Source: Thunnus maccoyii (taxonomy: Eukaryota; Chordata; Actinopteri; Scombriformes; Scombridae). Taken from it: a DNA stretch of 64,000 nt. Within the stretch, counting starts at the first letter, position 1. Every line of letters begins with the position of its first letter. The stretch spans positions 15,098,501 to 15,162,500 of the forward strand of contig NC_056550.1 in NCBI RefSeq assembly GCF_910596095.1, given 5' to 3'. Shown here piece by piece: positions 37,001 through 45,511 of this stretch. Made by a program: the position numbers and the translations under genes. The notes beneath the pieces are model-generated. The model saw nothing but the letters and a program-made list of their open reading frames with translations, made no database searches and had not been told where the DNA came from.

Positions 37001-40000
37001 TCTTTAAGAGGCCAACCCTCAACCTCAGACCCTGATTGTTCTGTGTTCACAGCCCCCACAAGCCTCTCAGAGGCTTCATCCTTCATCTCTCTGCCTATTC
37101 TTACCCTTTACAGATGTATTTCCCTCCATCTTCCCCAATTCCTAATCTGAGGCCACTTTACAGAATCAGCTTGTCTCGTCTCTTTCCTCCCTTTTGTCAC
37201 CCTTCTATCTTTCCAAAAATGCTCCAAACATAGCCCTGAGCTTCATCCTTATATCCTCCCATTCTCTCTTTGCTTTCTCTTTTTTTCTCTTTCTGGATGT
37301 GTCTCTCTTCCTCTAAATCCCTTGGGGTGGCAGGCTGCAGTGCTATCAGTGGCCCTACTGAACCTCTCTTAGTTCAGTGTAAACACAGTGAGGAGTGACA
37401 GTCAGCTGACTCACTGCTGCCACCTGATGTGAGCAGAGGCTAATCCGATTTTGTGTTGTAACAGAAAACAAGAGGAGGTGTTGCCCCCTGCTGGTGCAAT
37501 AGTAGACCAAATCTGAAAGCATGTACACACACCTTAAAGGTACACTATGCAGGATTTCCCTAAAAAACAATGTATAGACTCATATAAAAGTAATCCCTCC
37601 TAATCATCACTTATGACCCATTAGAAGTGTGTGGTGGTGTATGTATCTACAGAGACCCTGCCCTCTACCTGTATTTTTTTATTTTCTTATTATTTTGCTG
37701 TGTTCGAGACATTTCTAGGCGTCAAACTTTGGGCAGTGGGTGTGTAGCCTCCAGCCAATAACAGTGCGCAGGGTGTGAGGTCGGGACTCGTAGCATAGCG
37801 ACCAGGTTACATCACTGTCTCTGTCGCTCTCCTCTGTTCCGCTCTGCTCTCTGTCTCTGTATCATGGATGTATAAAGAGCAGCAGGTCTGTGTGTCTGCT
37901 TGACCGAGGGTGGGGCTGAGCTACACAAACACAGAGCAGAGAGGCCGCAGTGGCCAGGATGAAGCTCTGCATTTACACAAAATTCGATGATACAGCACTT
38001 TCCTGCAGGTTGTGCGGAGGTGCGGGCGTGTTTATTTGTGCTTTAGAACGTAACCGCCGTGAAACAATCAGTATTTTATTTGTCTGATTCATAACTTTGT
38101 TCTCGCCAGCGCCGCTCGCTCTCTTCTTTCACTCTCTAGCTCACTCGACCACCACTGCTCCCTCTCTCTAGCTCGCTTCTCTTTCTCTCGCCAACTTTGA
38201 ATGCTGTGCGTTTACAAATGCTAACTGACAATCCTGCATAGTATACCTTTAAGTAAATCTTTTCATGCATAACCCCTTACATTCATCTACATGCCCACGT
38301 ACATGCATGTGCAAACATAGATTTTCAGATCATTCAAACAGAATGTGATGTACGTGACAGCACAGCTGGCATCATTTCCTCTCAATGGTTTGTGCAGCAA
38401 AACTGAAACTGAATCCTCTCCCAAGCAGGGAAGGACAAGAAACAAAAAAAACATAAGAGCTTCTGGAGTGACAAACAAAAACATGACCTCTGCTTACATC
38501 CTTACACCATAGGAGATTTATCTGTGTGTGAAGCAGAATGAGAGTGTGTGATCGTGGGGAAATTGCTGCTGTTTGCCTCTGGTAGTGCCTATTTATATCA
38601 CGAAGCCCACACAGGAAGGAATTAAGCTCGGCATCACTGATGACATAATCAAACTGCTGAATGAAATTGCAGTCCCTGTGGATAAGGGGGGCTTTTCAGC
38701 AGGATGGGATTATACAACAAGATTGCACTGTGGGCCAATGCACTCACAGCAGGGTGCGTATTGTATCATAACGGACACATACACACACACATACACATAC
38801 ACATACATACACACACACACACACAGGCAGGCAGGCTCACTGTGTGTGGGGTAACTGCAGGGTTCCTTCACGCTTTCGACTTCAAAATCCCAATTTTTTC
38901 CACACTGTAACTGGAAGTGGTAATTGGAGTTGGTCAGCCGGACTAACCCAGGCAATATCACTATGCAGAAGTTGTAGTGAGTACACAGCTAAAGCGTAAT
39001 ATGAATTCAGAGTATTTTCCCCCTGTATTTTATTATCGTAATTCCTGAATCTTCTGAGATTTTCCAAACTTCTCATGCTTCTTTAGGCCTGTGTAAGCCA
39101 CCTGTCATTTCTTCTAACTATGTCTATCTGCATTCCCAGTCCTAGCTATGCTTTAGTGCTTTGATATACGATTGGACATACAGCCTGTAAACACCATTTT
39201 GCCTGTTAGTTTTGTCCAGCGTACCTTGTATCCCCTCCAGAAAGCCTGGATGAGCAGAGCAGCCTGATCCTCTCTCAGCAGCAGAAACAGAGGGATGGGA
39301 GGCCTAGGACTGAAGATAGGGAGAGAGAGAAAAAAAGGAAGAGAGACAAGACAGTAAATTTATTTTTTTTTCATAATTATTTTCCTTGAAATTAATGTTT
39401 TAATTAATGTGCTTTTATGCAGAACTGGTCACTGTGAAACTCATGAATGCCAAAGTCTTGTATGTGTGACAGGTGACAAACTGAAGAGACACTCACTGCA
39501 TGCTGAGCCAGTCCTTGACAAAGTGGATGTTATGGAAGTTCAATGGGACCTGTCCTTGCCTGCGGGGGTTATGGCTGAGAAGAGAGGAGGACACATGACA
39601 CACACATATACTTCTCACACATAGAGACATTTAAGAGAATTCATGGGATGAGGTGACGTGAGTGTTATAGAGTGAAAATAGATGTGTATACAGTAAGTGG
39701 ATGGGCTCTTACTTGTAGAGCCACTCAGTTAGAAAGTCACATGGATTAAATGCTGTTGTTTTCCTCTGAAACACAAAAGAAAACAATCAATGTGATGCAA
39801 AATGCAGTGATGGAAAAAAGTATTCTGATCATAAAATTTAACATTACCACAATGTAAACACACTCCATTACATGTAAAAGTCTTGCTTTCAAAGTAACAG
39901 CACAAAATTTACAATATGTATTTAAAATATTAAAACTAACATTACATCAAAAAATGACCCTTGTCAATGTTATATTGTTATAGATTATATCAATTCATTA

Positions 40001-41207
40001 TTATTACTGATGCAGTAATGTGTAAGTAGCATTTTACTGTTGTGGCTGATCAAGATGAAGTGAATTTAAATTACCTCATATACTAAAGCGTATTGAATCT
40101 ATAACAATGAACCATATTTTATAGGCTGATTATATGTTTTGTGGGTGAATTCTTAATCTAAAGTATACAGTGATTACAGCTATAAAAAAATCTAAAATGT
40201 AGTGAATAGTTTTAAGTAAAAAGTAGCAGAAAATGGAAACGTAACTGCAAAGTACCTAAAAACTGTTTTAAATCACAATACTTGAATAATGTACTAATAA
40301 TAATAATAAATTCCACTTCAGACAGTCTGTAGACTTTGATGTGGTTTGGCATGGTATATTTTACTATTTTTACCATTACAAACAGTGCAACCAAACACAC
40401 AAATTACTTCAGATTAATTTAAAATGTAGCAATATGGGTTGCCTGTTGTTTGTTTATTAGTTACATATTTATCAGATGAAATTCTGACCTGGAAACAGCC
40501 CTGTTTTTGGGCTTCTTTCAGTAAAGCCTCCAATCCAGGCAACAACACTGGAAACACTCTCTGTTCCACGAACTGTGTGACAGGACCTGACACACACACA
40601 AACACACACACACATACACAATATATGGACCAGAATGGCAGAGACATTTGCACACAGCTTAACCCTGCAAACCAAAGTCCATTCATCTTACGTTGATGGA
40701 GTTGTGGAGGCGATGTAGTGTCCGTTGTTGATAGGGTTTTCTGGCTTGAAGGTGGAGCTTTTCCTAACACAGAGTATCCAGTGAGAGCAGGGTGGCACAG
40801 AAGAGGGTCAAAGTCTTTCAGGGGATCATCATCCACAAACATCTAATGGAATCGGTGATTGCCATAATTACTTCAGAGGATGCTGGAGTGACATGAACCA
40901 GACTAATGTAACAGACAGGGATATTTGTACAGCTGACCTTGGTTGTGGTGTGTCCATAGAAGACAGGGGAGTGTGTACTGGCGCTGTACTGGGAGAGCTG
41001 AGTGCTCTCTGAGCTGGTATCTGTCCACACAGCATTGGGAGGACTGGGCTGCTCAGCTTCATACTCTCCAAAATACATTAAGCAAAGAAACAGCTTTTAT
41101 ATCTAACCTTTTACATTTCACAAACACCTTAGCAAACGGAAAATGATCATCTTACCTTCACACACTTGTTGCCAAAGTGATTTTTTGGCATCGATTATCT
41201 TCGCCAT
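28031..41207 (-). CDS. iqck: iqck, IQ motif-containing protein K
   Basis: An IQ-motif protein, predicted to bind calmodulin-like proteins; its molecular role is poorly known. Coding exons in order (minus strand): 41156-41207, 40938-41065, 40692-40842, 40489-40586, 39713-39765, 39497-39574, 39225-39309, 32566-32677, and probably 28031-28230. All junctions are GT-AG and phases agree (52+128+151+98+53+78+85+112 nt). The product matches remembered human [57 protein letters not shown], the IQ motif [11 protein letters not shown] (about residues 205-215) and [12 protein letters not shown]. With the last exon read to its TGA the protein is 318 residues, against about 287 in human. The last exon ([15 protein letters not shown]..., in phase) has no human counterpart I recall and also carries a strong internal donor (GCG/GTGAGT at 28098-28097), so a further exon may exist. 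Tail-to-tail with gprc5b. Confidence 0.88.
28631..29158. mobile_element. MITE-like element, family D, with long inverted termini
   Basis: The left end AGGTGCCCATATGAACATTG, followed by TTGCTGTAATCATTGCTCC, is mirrored at the right end by GGGGGAATGATTACAGCAA and AAATGTTCATTTGGGCACCT. The inverted termini extend for about 55-60 bases with few mismatches. Total length is about 530 bases with no coding capacity. It lies in the last iqck intron. Confidence 0.8.
31020..31430 (+). repeat. Teleost dispersed repeat in iqck intron
   Basis: GGTGGAGCATTTAACTTC, AAAGAGACAGATATTTCCC, TCAGGAGTTGTTGAAGCGC, GAATGAATATTGGATTTG and AATGAATGCTATGTTGCTCT occur in an order I recognise from an abundant fish repeat (possibly another non-autonomous DNA element). 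Termini are not resolved. Confidence 0.5.
31838..31867 (+). repeat. (GT)n microsatellite
   Basis: A short GT array in the iqck intron. The downstream CT-rich sequence (about 32030-32230) is low-complexity and produces an artefactual 167-codon frame. Confidence 0.9.
32533..32560 (-). repeat. CA-repeat directly after an iqck splice donor
   Basis: On the - strand the donor after exon 32566-32677 reads GTGAGAAC and runs straight into (AC)n for about 26 bases. CA-repeats just inside an intron are known binding sites of hnRNP L and can change use of the adjacent donor. Confidence 0.85.
33585..33670 (+). repeat. G-rich tract with quadruplex potential
   Basis: More than a dozen G runs of three or more occur within about 80 bases (for example GGGGTGGTGAGGGGTGGGAG and GGGGGGGTGGAGGGGGTGG). 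On the - strand, the sense strand of iqck, it is C-rich; on the + strand it could form a G-quadruplex. It sits within the large 6.5 kb iqck intron. Confidence 0.7.
34001..34036 (+). repeat. (GT)n microsatellite
   Basis: An uninterrupted GT array of about 36 bases in the large iqck intron. Further short CA/CT/GT arrays lie at about 34702-34728, 35181-35237, 36078-36102, 36264-36281 and 36428-36464. Confidence 0.9.
35640..35826 (+). repeat. Fragment of a TTGATTAAT-type teleost repeat
   Basis: AAATAGTTGCCGATGAATC, GTTGATCGACTAATTGATT and CAGCTGTGGCTCTGC correspond to the terminal part of a dispersed repeat of which a longer copy lies at 63575-63895 and another fragment at 59270-59410. Confidence 0.45.
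37534..38252. mobile_element. MITE-like element, family C, complete
   Basis: The left end TTAAAGGTACACTATGCAGG and the right end CCTGCATAGTATACCTTTAA are inverted repeats of about 24 bases with two mismatches. Both ends carry TTAA, either as part of the inverted repeat or as a target duplication. The interior of about 670 bases is CpG-richer than its surroundings and has CT-rich runs but no transposase frame. It lies in the large iqck intron. Confidence 0.85.
38778..38826 (+). repeat. (CA)n / (CATA)n compound microsatellite
   Basis: ACACAC and CATACA units alternate for about 48 bases, followed by GGCAGGCAGG. It lies in the iqck intron about 400 bases downstream of the IQ-motif exon in the sense of transcription. 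Confidence 0.85.
39800..40300 (+). repeat. Teleost dispersed repeat in iqck intron
   Basis: GCAGTGATGGAAAAAAGTA, CATTACATGTAAAAGTCTTG, ATTATTACTGATGCAGTAAT, GTGTAAGTAGCATTTTACTG, ATTTTATAGGCTGATTATATG and AAATGGAAACGTAACTGC follow in the order of a well-known fish repeat whose complete copies have GTGGAAAGTAACT-type inverted ends. There is no coding capacity. Confidence 0.65.
40587..40620 (-). promoter_or_regulatory. iqck: TG-repeat 3' splice site of iqck exon 4
   Basis: On the - strand the 34 bases before the exon at 40586 are almost only TG units, ending TGTGTGTGTGTCAG, with no real pyrimidine tract. UG-repeats at acceptors bind TDP-43 and in human CFTR exon 9 promote skipping. The exon is 98 nt, so skipping would shift the frame. 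Confidence 0.6.
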
Positions 41208-41320
41208 TATTTTGCCTGTTTTGTTCTGCGGTTGCCAGGGACTCCCGGTTGCCAAGGAAGTAAGCACATGACTTCCGGTCTCAACACAGTTAGGACTGCA
41301 AAAACCTTGGACGGTAAGTT
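41208..41320 (-). promoter_or_regulatory. iqck: iqck promoter region with RFX-like and ETS-like sites
   Basis: Just upstream of the iqck ATG (41207), the + strand contains GGTTGCCAGGGA (about 41230-41241) and GGTTGCCAAGGA (about 41247-41258), both with the GTTGCC half-site of X-boxes bound by RFX factors, and ACTTCCGG (41271-41278), an ETS core read from the other strand. ACG/GTAAGTT (GT at 41314-41315) looks like a + strand splice donor and may mark a divergent transcript. Function is inferred from motifs only. Confidence 0.45.
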
Positions 41321-42001
41321 CGACAGAGAAGCACTGGACGACACTTAGAGGGCAAACTGGTCTTCAAAAACAGAGGAATAACCAAAAACTTGTTCCCTAA
41401 ACCAGCTAACCCTCTTCTTATGAACCGAGTGTTACGCTTCATGATATCATAGTTGCATATTTGAGCTACAAAGCGTTACAAACTAATGAACTTAAAAAGA
41501 AATGAATCTCAGATGACCTCGTGTACATCCGTGCTCACAACAGGCAATGACGTATTTTTGTCACTTCAGCTCCTTTGATTGTTAAAAATACACTGTAGCA
41601 TTTCATTTTAATGCCATAGTGCTCATATTAGCCGCTAGAGGGTACCCAATGATACTGTATGTTTAACCCTTCAAGATTTGGAGGTGAAGTCTACTGTAGA
41701 AATAAACTGAAAAAAGTTCAAACAAAAACAGACAGACATACTATATTATCCTAGTTATACCAAAATAAACTCTTGGTTTTGTGTCTTGATTTCATCTTCT
41801 CTGTTTTGTTTATTTGTCTTAAAGGGTAAGTTTCTAGACGCTTGAACATATTTTCTCAATTAAGTTTGTAAATCTACTTGCTTTGCCCTGATTAACTCTA
41901 CTGTGGATGTTTTTAATGGGGTTTCTTAGTTTGATGAGTGAAAATTAAAAATATTTCAAATTAATGTGTGAACTAGGGGAAGTAAAGTTGTACATAATTT
42001 G

Positions 42002-42510
42002 TTAATTACAGACTCCAAAATATCCTCTATACAAGATTGTACCATACCATTTTGTCGCACTGCATTTGGGCTGTCAGCTTTCTCTGTGAAAGCCACAACT
42101 CAGTGGAATGCCCTATCTGATGATATGAAGTTCTGTACTTCAATCAATGAATTCAAGGCCAAATTATACAAATACTAAAGCTAAAGCTATCAACTGTGTG
42201 ACCACTGAGTCTAAACTCCATCTATGGTCTTCTCATTAGCACAGGTAGTCTTGCTTTTAATTTGGCAAGTTCACATTATTAATTTCTAATTGACATTGTG
42301 GGTGTATGTGATGTGCTGCTCTGTGTAGCTTTGTATTTTGTATGGTGTGTTGTGTGTTTTCGTTTTTGCTGTGTACCATTTGTTGTTGGGCATTTGTATG
42401 TTTTGTGGGGGACAACGGATGCAAATTAGCTTCGAGCTAACTCCGGTGCAGTGCATCTTTAATGTTTAGAACTGCACACTGTCCCAATCAATAAATCAAA
42501 TCTACAATCT
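42002..42510 (+). mobile_element. 5'-truncated LINE (non-LTR retrotransposon) remnant
   Basis: A frame ending at TAA 42176-42178 encodes a 46-residue C-terminal piece containing RTAFGLSAFSVKATTQWNAL and INEFKAKLYKY, the typical end of the ORF2 reverse transcriptase of fish and other animal LINEs (pattern: AFS-x-A-x-x-x-WN-x-LP/S ... FK-x-x-L). A 3' UTR follows with GGGGACAACGGATGCAAATT, AGCTTCGAGCTAACTCCGG and a terminal CAATCAATAAATCAAAT. Everything 5' of this is missing, as expected of incomplete reverse transcription. Confidence 0.75.
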
Positions 42511-42916
42511 TTCCAAATTGAAGTGTTGTTAAGGTGATTTTCACCAATTCACATTATGGATACATGACAACCACCATAATCCAACATAATGTTTTGTATG
42601 TTTTCAGGAGTAGATTAAAAATCAATATAAGGTATCTGTAAAGGTGTTTGGCATCTTGTATTTTTGTTTTTCATCAAAATGTGATTTCATTACTTATGTG
42701 TTCATTTCTGATACAATTTCAGATCTATTATTATTGGCTCTAAGTAAATGGTGTTAATGATCAACCAAAACCAACCAACCCAAAAAAACAAACTACTGAA
42801 TTGTAAATAGTCTTTTTCCTACAAATATTCAAAAACAAAAAAAATGCACATGTAGATGCAGATCATACTCTTTAACCATGATTATGTTATTCAGACAGTT
42901 ATTCAAAATTAAAGTC

Positions 42917-42922
42917 TTTATT
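42917..42922 (-). promoter_or_regulatory. sun1: Poly(A) signal, probable sun1 3' end
   Basis: TTTATT on the + strand is AATAAA on the - strand, in the context CCAATAAAGACTTT, about 1.7 kb downstream of the sun1 stop codon and before the LINE remnant. Confidence 0.5.
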
Positions 42923-43341
42923 GGAATATATTCCAAAGCAGTTAAGTCATCTCATGACTGAACAAAAATAGCCATTTATCTTAAAAAAAAAAAGAAAAAA
43001 GTCCCAAGATGATTCCAAAATGCACTGAACAGCTTTTGACAAAATGTACATCGCAGTAAATCATATCTCGCTGTCACTAATTGACTTGTTAATAAATAAT
43101 ATTGTGAACAAAACATTTTTGTACATAACATTTTAGACATCCCCATATTTGCAACCAAAATTGATGACTACACACACCCTCATTTTTTAAACAAACCGTG
43201 AAGACCTGTGCCACAAACATATCTCTGACAAGTTGTTGCAGTGCATCCTCTGACATTATCAACCCCTGACCCCCACCCCCCGAAAAAAAACAGAAAAAAG
43301 CAAAAACACAATGAGCAACAGCAGAAATAATGGTAGTAATA

Positions 43342-43342
43342 C

Positions 43343-43379
<37 letters not shown>
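43342..43379. repeat. (AAT)n microsatellite
   Basis: About twelve AAT/ATA units in an uninterrupted run within the putative 3' UTR of sun1. Confidence 0.9.
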
Positions 43380-43380
<1 letters not shown>

Positions 43381-44652
43381 CGGGATGATTTTTATAAAGC
43401 AACACTGATAAAGCAGATATTACCAACTATCAACAATGAAATATACAGATTACATTCCTTCAGGGTATCAGAATAGAGGGAGCCCATGTGAGGAGGACGT
43501 TTGTAACTGAGCTAGAGGGAGACAGCACATCCCATTGGCTTAGAGTCCGCTCTTGATAGAAACAGCAAAGAAAAATCACACTCTTGTCTACAGGAGTAAT
43601 TGTATTATTTACCTTTCAGCATTGATTGGTAATTTAAGATCCAGGCAGAGAGGACACACTCTCATGTAAATCCATGATGCATTAAGAGTACTGTTCAGGA
43701 AGAGTCACATGCTAGAATTAATCCTGGAGTCCATCCATAACCATACACATATTTTATGTCTATGTTGCTTAATGTAGATAGTGAAGAGCCTCCTATTACT
43801 CCAGTCACATAGAGCTCAGGTCAGTGGTTATATAGTGTTGCTGTGTGGTTAAAGGATGACTTGCATCGTGCCTCCATTTGAAAAAAACATTCAGGGCCTG
43901 TCCGTAGGCAGCATGTTCGTTTCAAAACAAAAAATTAGTTATGGCTATATGGATGCATGATGGCAAGCCTTGAATGTAGTGATCAACAGTAGAAAGCCTT
44001 GCATGTCCAGTATACACCAACTGTGAGTATGTTGCAGTCCTGCAGGCTGCCAAAATAGCTCAATTAAAGTCATTGCAGAGACCTGACAGCAACAAAGGGG
44101 TCGACATGCCTGGACAGCTTCACAGGCAAAGGTGCAGTGGCTTTGATCCTGAAAATAGATTCTAACAGGAAATCAAAGTTAAATACACATGAGTAAGAAC
44201 ACAAACCAAATCAGACTTATATGAAGAAATGGTGGGGATGAGTCTAACCCCCCTGTTTCAACCATCCACCTTCCCGTAGAAGTGGAAGGTGCCAAGAGTG
44301 GGGTGGATTTGTCCGTTCAGTGGAGTCTGGCGCCCCCATGGGCTGATTCAGTGCAAGAGGTGTCTTATGAGAAGGGGACTGGACTTTTAGCTTCTTCCGT
44401 GGTTCAATTCCTCTCCTGCCATCCTCAACATTCCCCGTACCTTCCTGTGATTCTTTCAGTGATACAAAACACATGTCCGCGATTCAGTCTGGCCACATTC
44501 CTCTTAACAATCCACAACTTCTGTGTCTTCATGTCTTTCATACAAAAACGTCCACAAGTACTGCCGAGTCCCCTCCGTTTTTAAGAAGTAGGCGAGAGCT
44601 ATGTACAGATAGGGTGATATGTCTGACATGAGTGTGTATAGTAGTGATGGAT

Positions 44653-45511
44653 TCACTGAGGCCGAGGTTCTCCGTGGACTCTGAAGCGGTACAGGCAGGT
44701 GTACTCTGGATGCCCCCAGTTAGACAGCACCCGCACCTCAATTATCTGGAAGGCCTTATCATTCTGCTCCTGAAAGAGAAGAGGGGAAATACTCAGCGCC
44801 TGCTGGAAGACACTGAATTTCCAACAAGAAGGAAGTGTGTCTTTGACAGACTGATTACCGTAACAGGGAAGGTTTGCAGTGACTCCCCATCTTCATTGTA
44901 TACGTATTGTCCCAGCAGCTTCCCTTCCTCTTGGTACTCATCATCTAGACCCTGTGCACAAAGAAACATCAGTTAATTATAGACGCTTGCATGAGTTTAC
45001 GAAGTGTATGATTTCGTGGTTTTATGTTATTATGCTTCTTACATAGACAGTGAAGTTGCGTGGCGCACTGGTGATGTTTCCGGTTGGGGACAGGGCTTTG
45101 GGAATGTGCTCCACGCAGAAGGATGTGGGCCGGATCCTCAATGAAAGCCGGATCACCAGATAGCCCTGAGAGCCTTTGAATGCCCAACAGTTACCTGGGT
45201 ACACATCAGGCTGATGGAGGGAAAGCAATAGAAATTAGTTTTGTAACAACATCCAAGACTCTGACTGTGAGTGATTCTAATCAGTTATATTTACTCAACA
45301 ACATCCCCCCCCTAAGATCTTAAATCTATCATAATAACATGTTTCAATCACCAGTAAGATATTTCTTTGTTGGATATTCTCATAGTGAGGCTCACCTGGA
45401 TGACAACACGCGGAGACTGGGAGAAGTACCAGAGTGGCAGGCCAAACAGACTCATGAGGGCTGTCTTGGTTTCATATGTCTCAGAGCAGCGTGTACTGAG
45501 GATGCTGCCAC
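44653..45511 (-). other. sun1: SUN domain-encoding exons of sun1
   Basis: The last four exons encode GGSILSTRCSETYETKTAL, FGLPLWYFSQSPRVVIQ, PDVYPGNCWAFKGSQGYLV, EHIPKALSPTGNITSAPRNF, GQYVYNEDGESLQTF, and VLSNWGHPEYTCLYRFRV with HGEPRPQ at the end. The Cys of PGNCWAF and of EYTCLY correspond to the conserved intradomain pair, and the RCSETYE cysteine to the residue reported to form a disulfide with KASH peptides. No key residue is missing, so the domain looks functional. Confidence 0.9.

Larger units (their letters stand above)
42905..44652 (-). other. sun1: sun1 3' untranslated region
   Basis: No exon is seen downstream of the sun1 TGA until the candidate poly(A) signal at 42922-42917. The region includes an (AAT)n run at about 43342-43378 and a C/A-rich stretch near 43265. 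Open frames inside it are short and unrecognised. The extent is inferred from the signal, not from transcripts. Confidence 0.5.
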
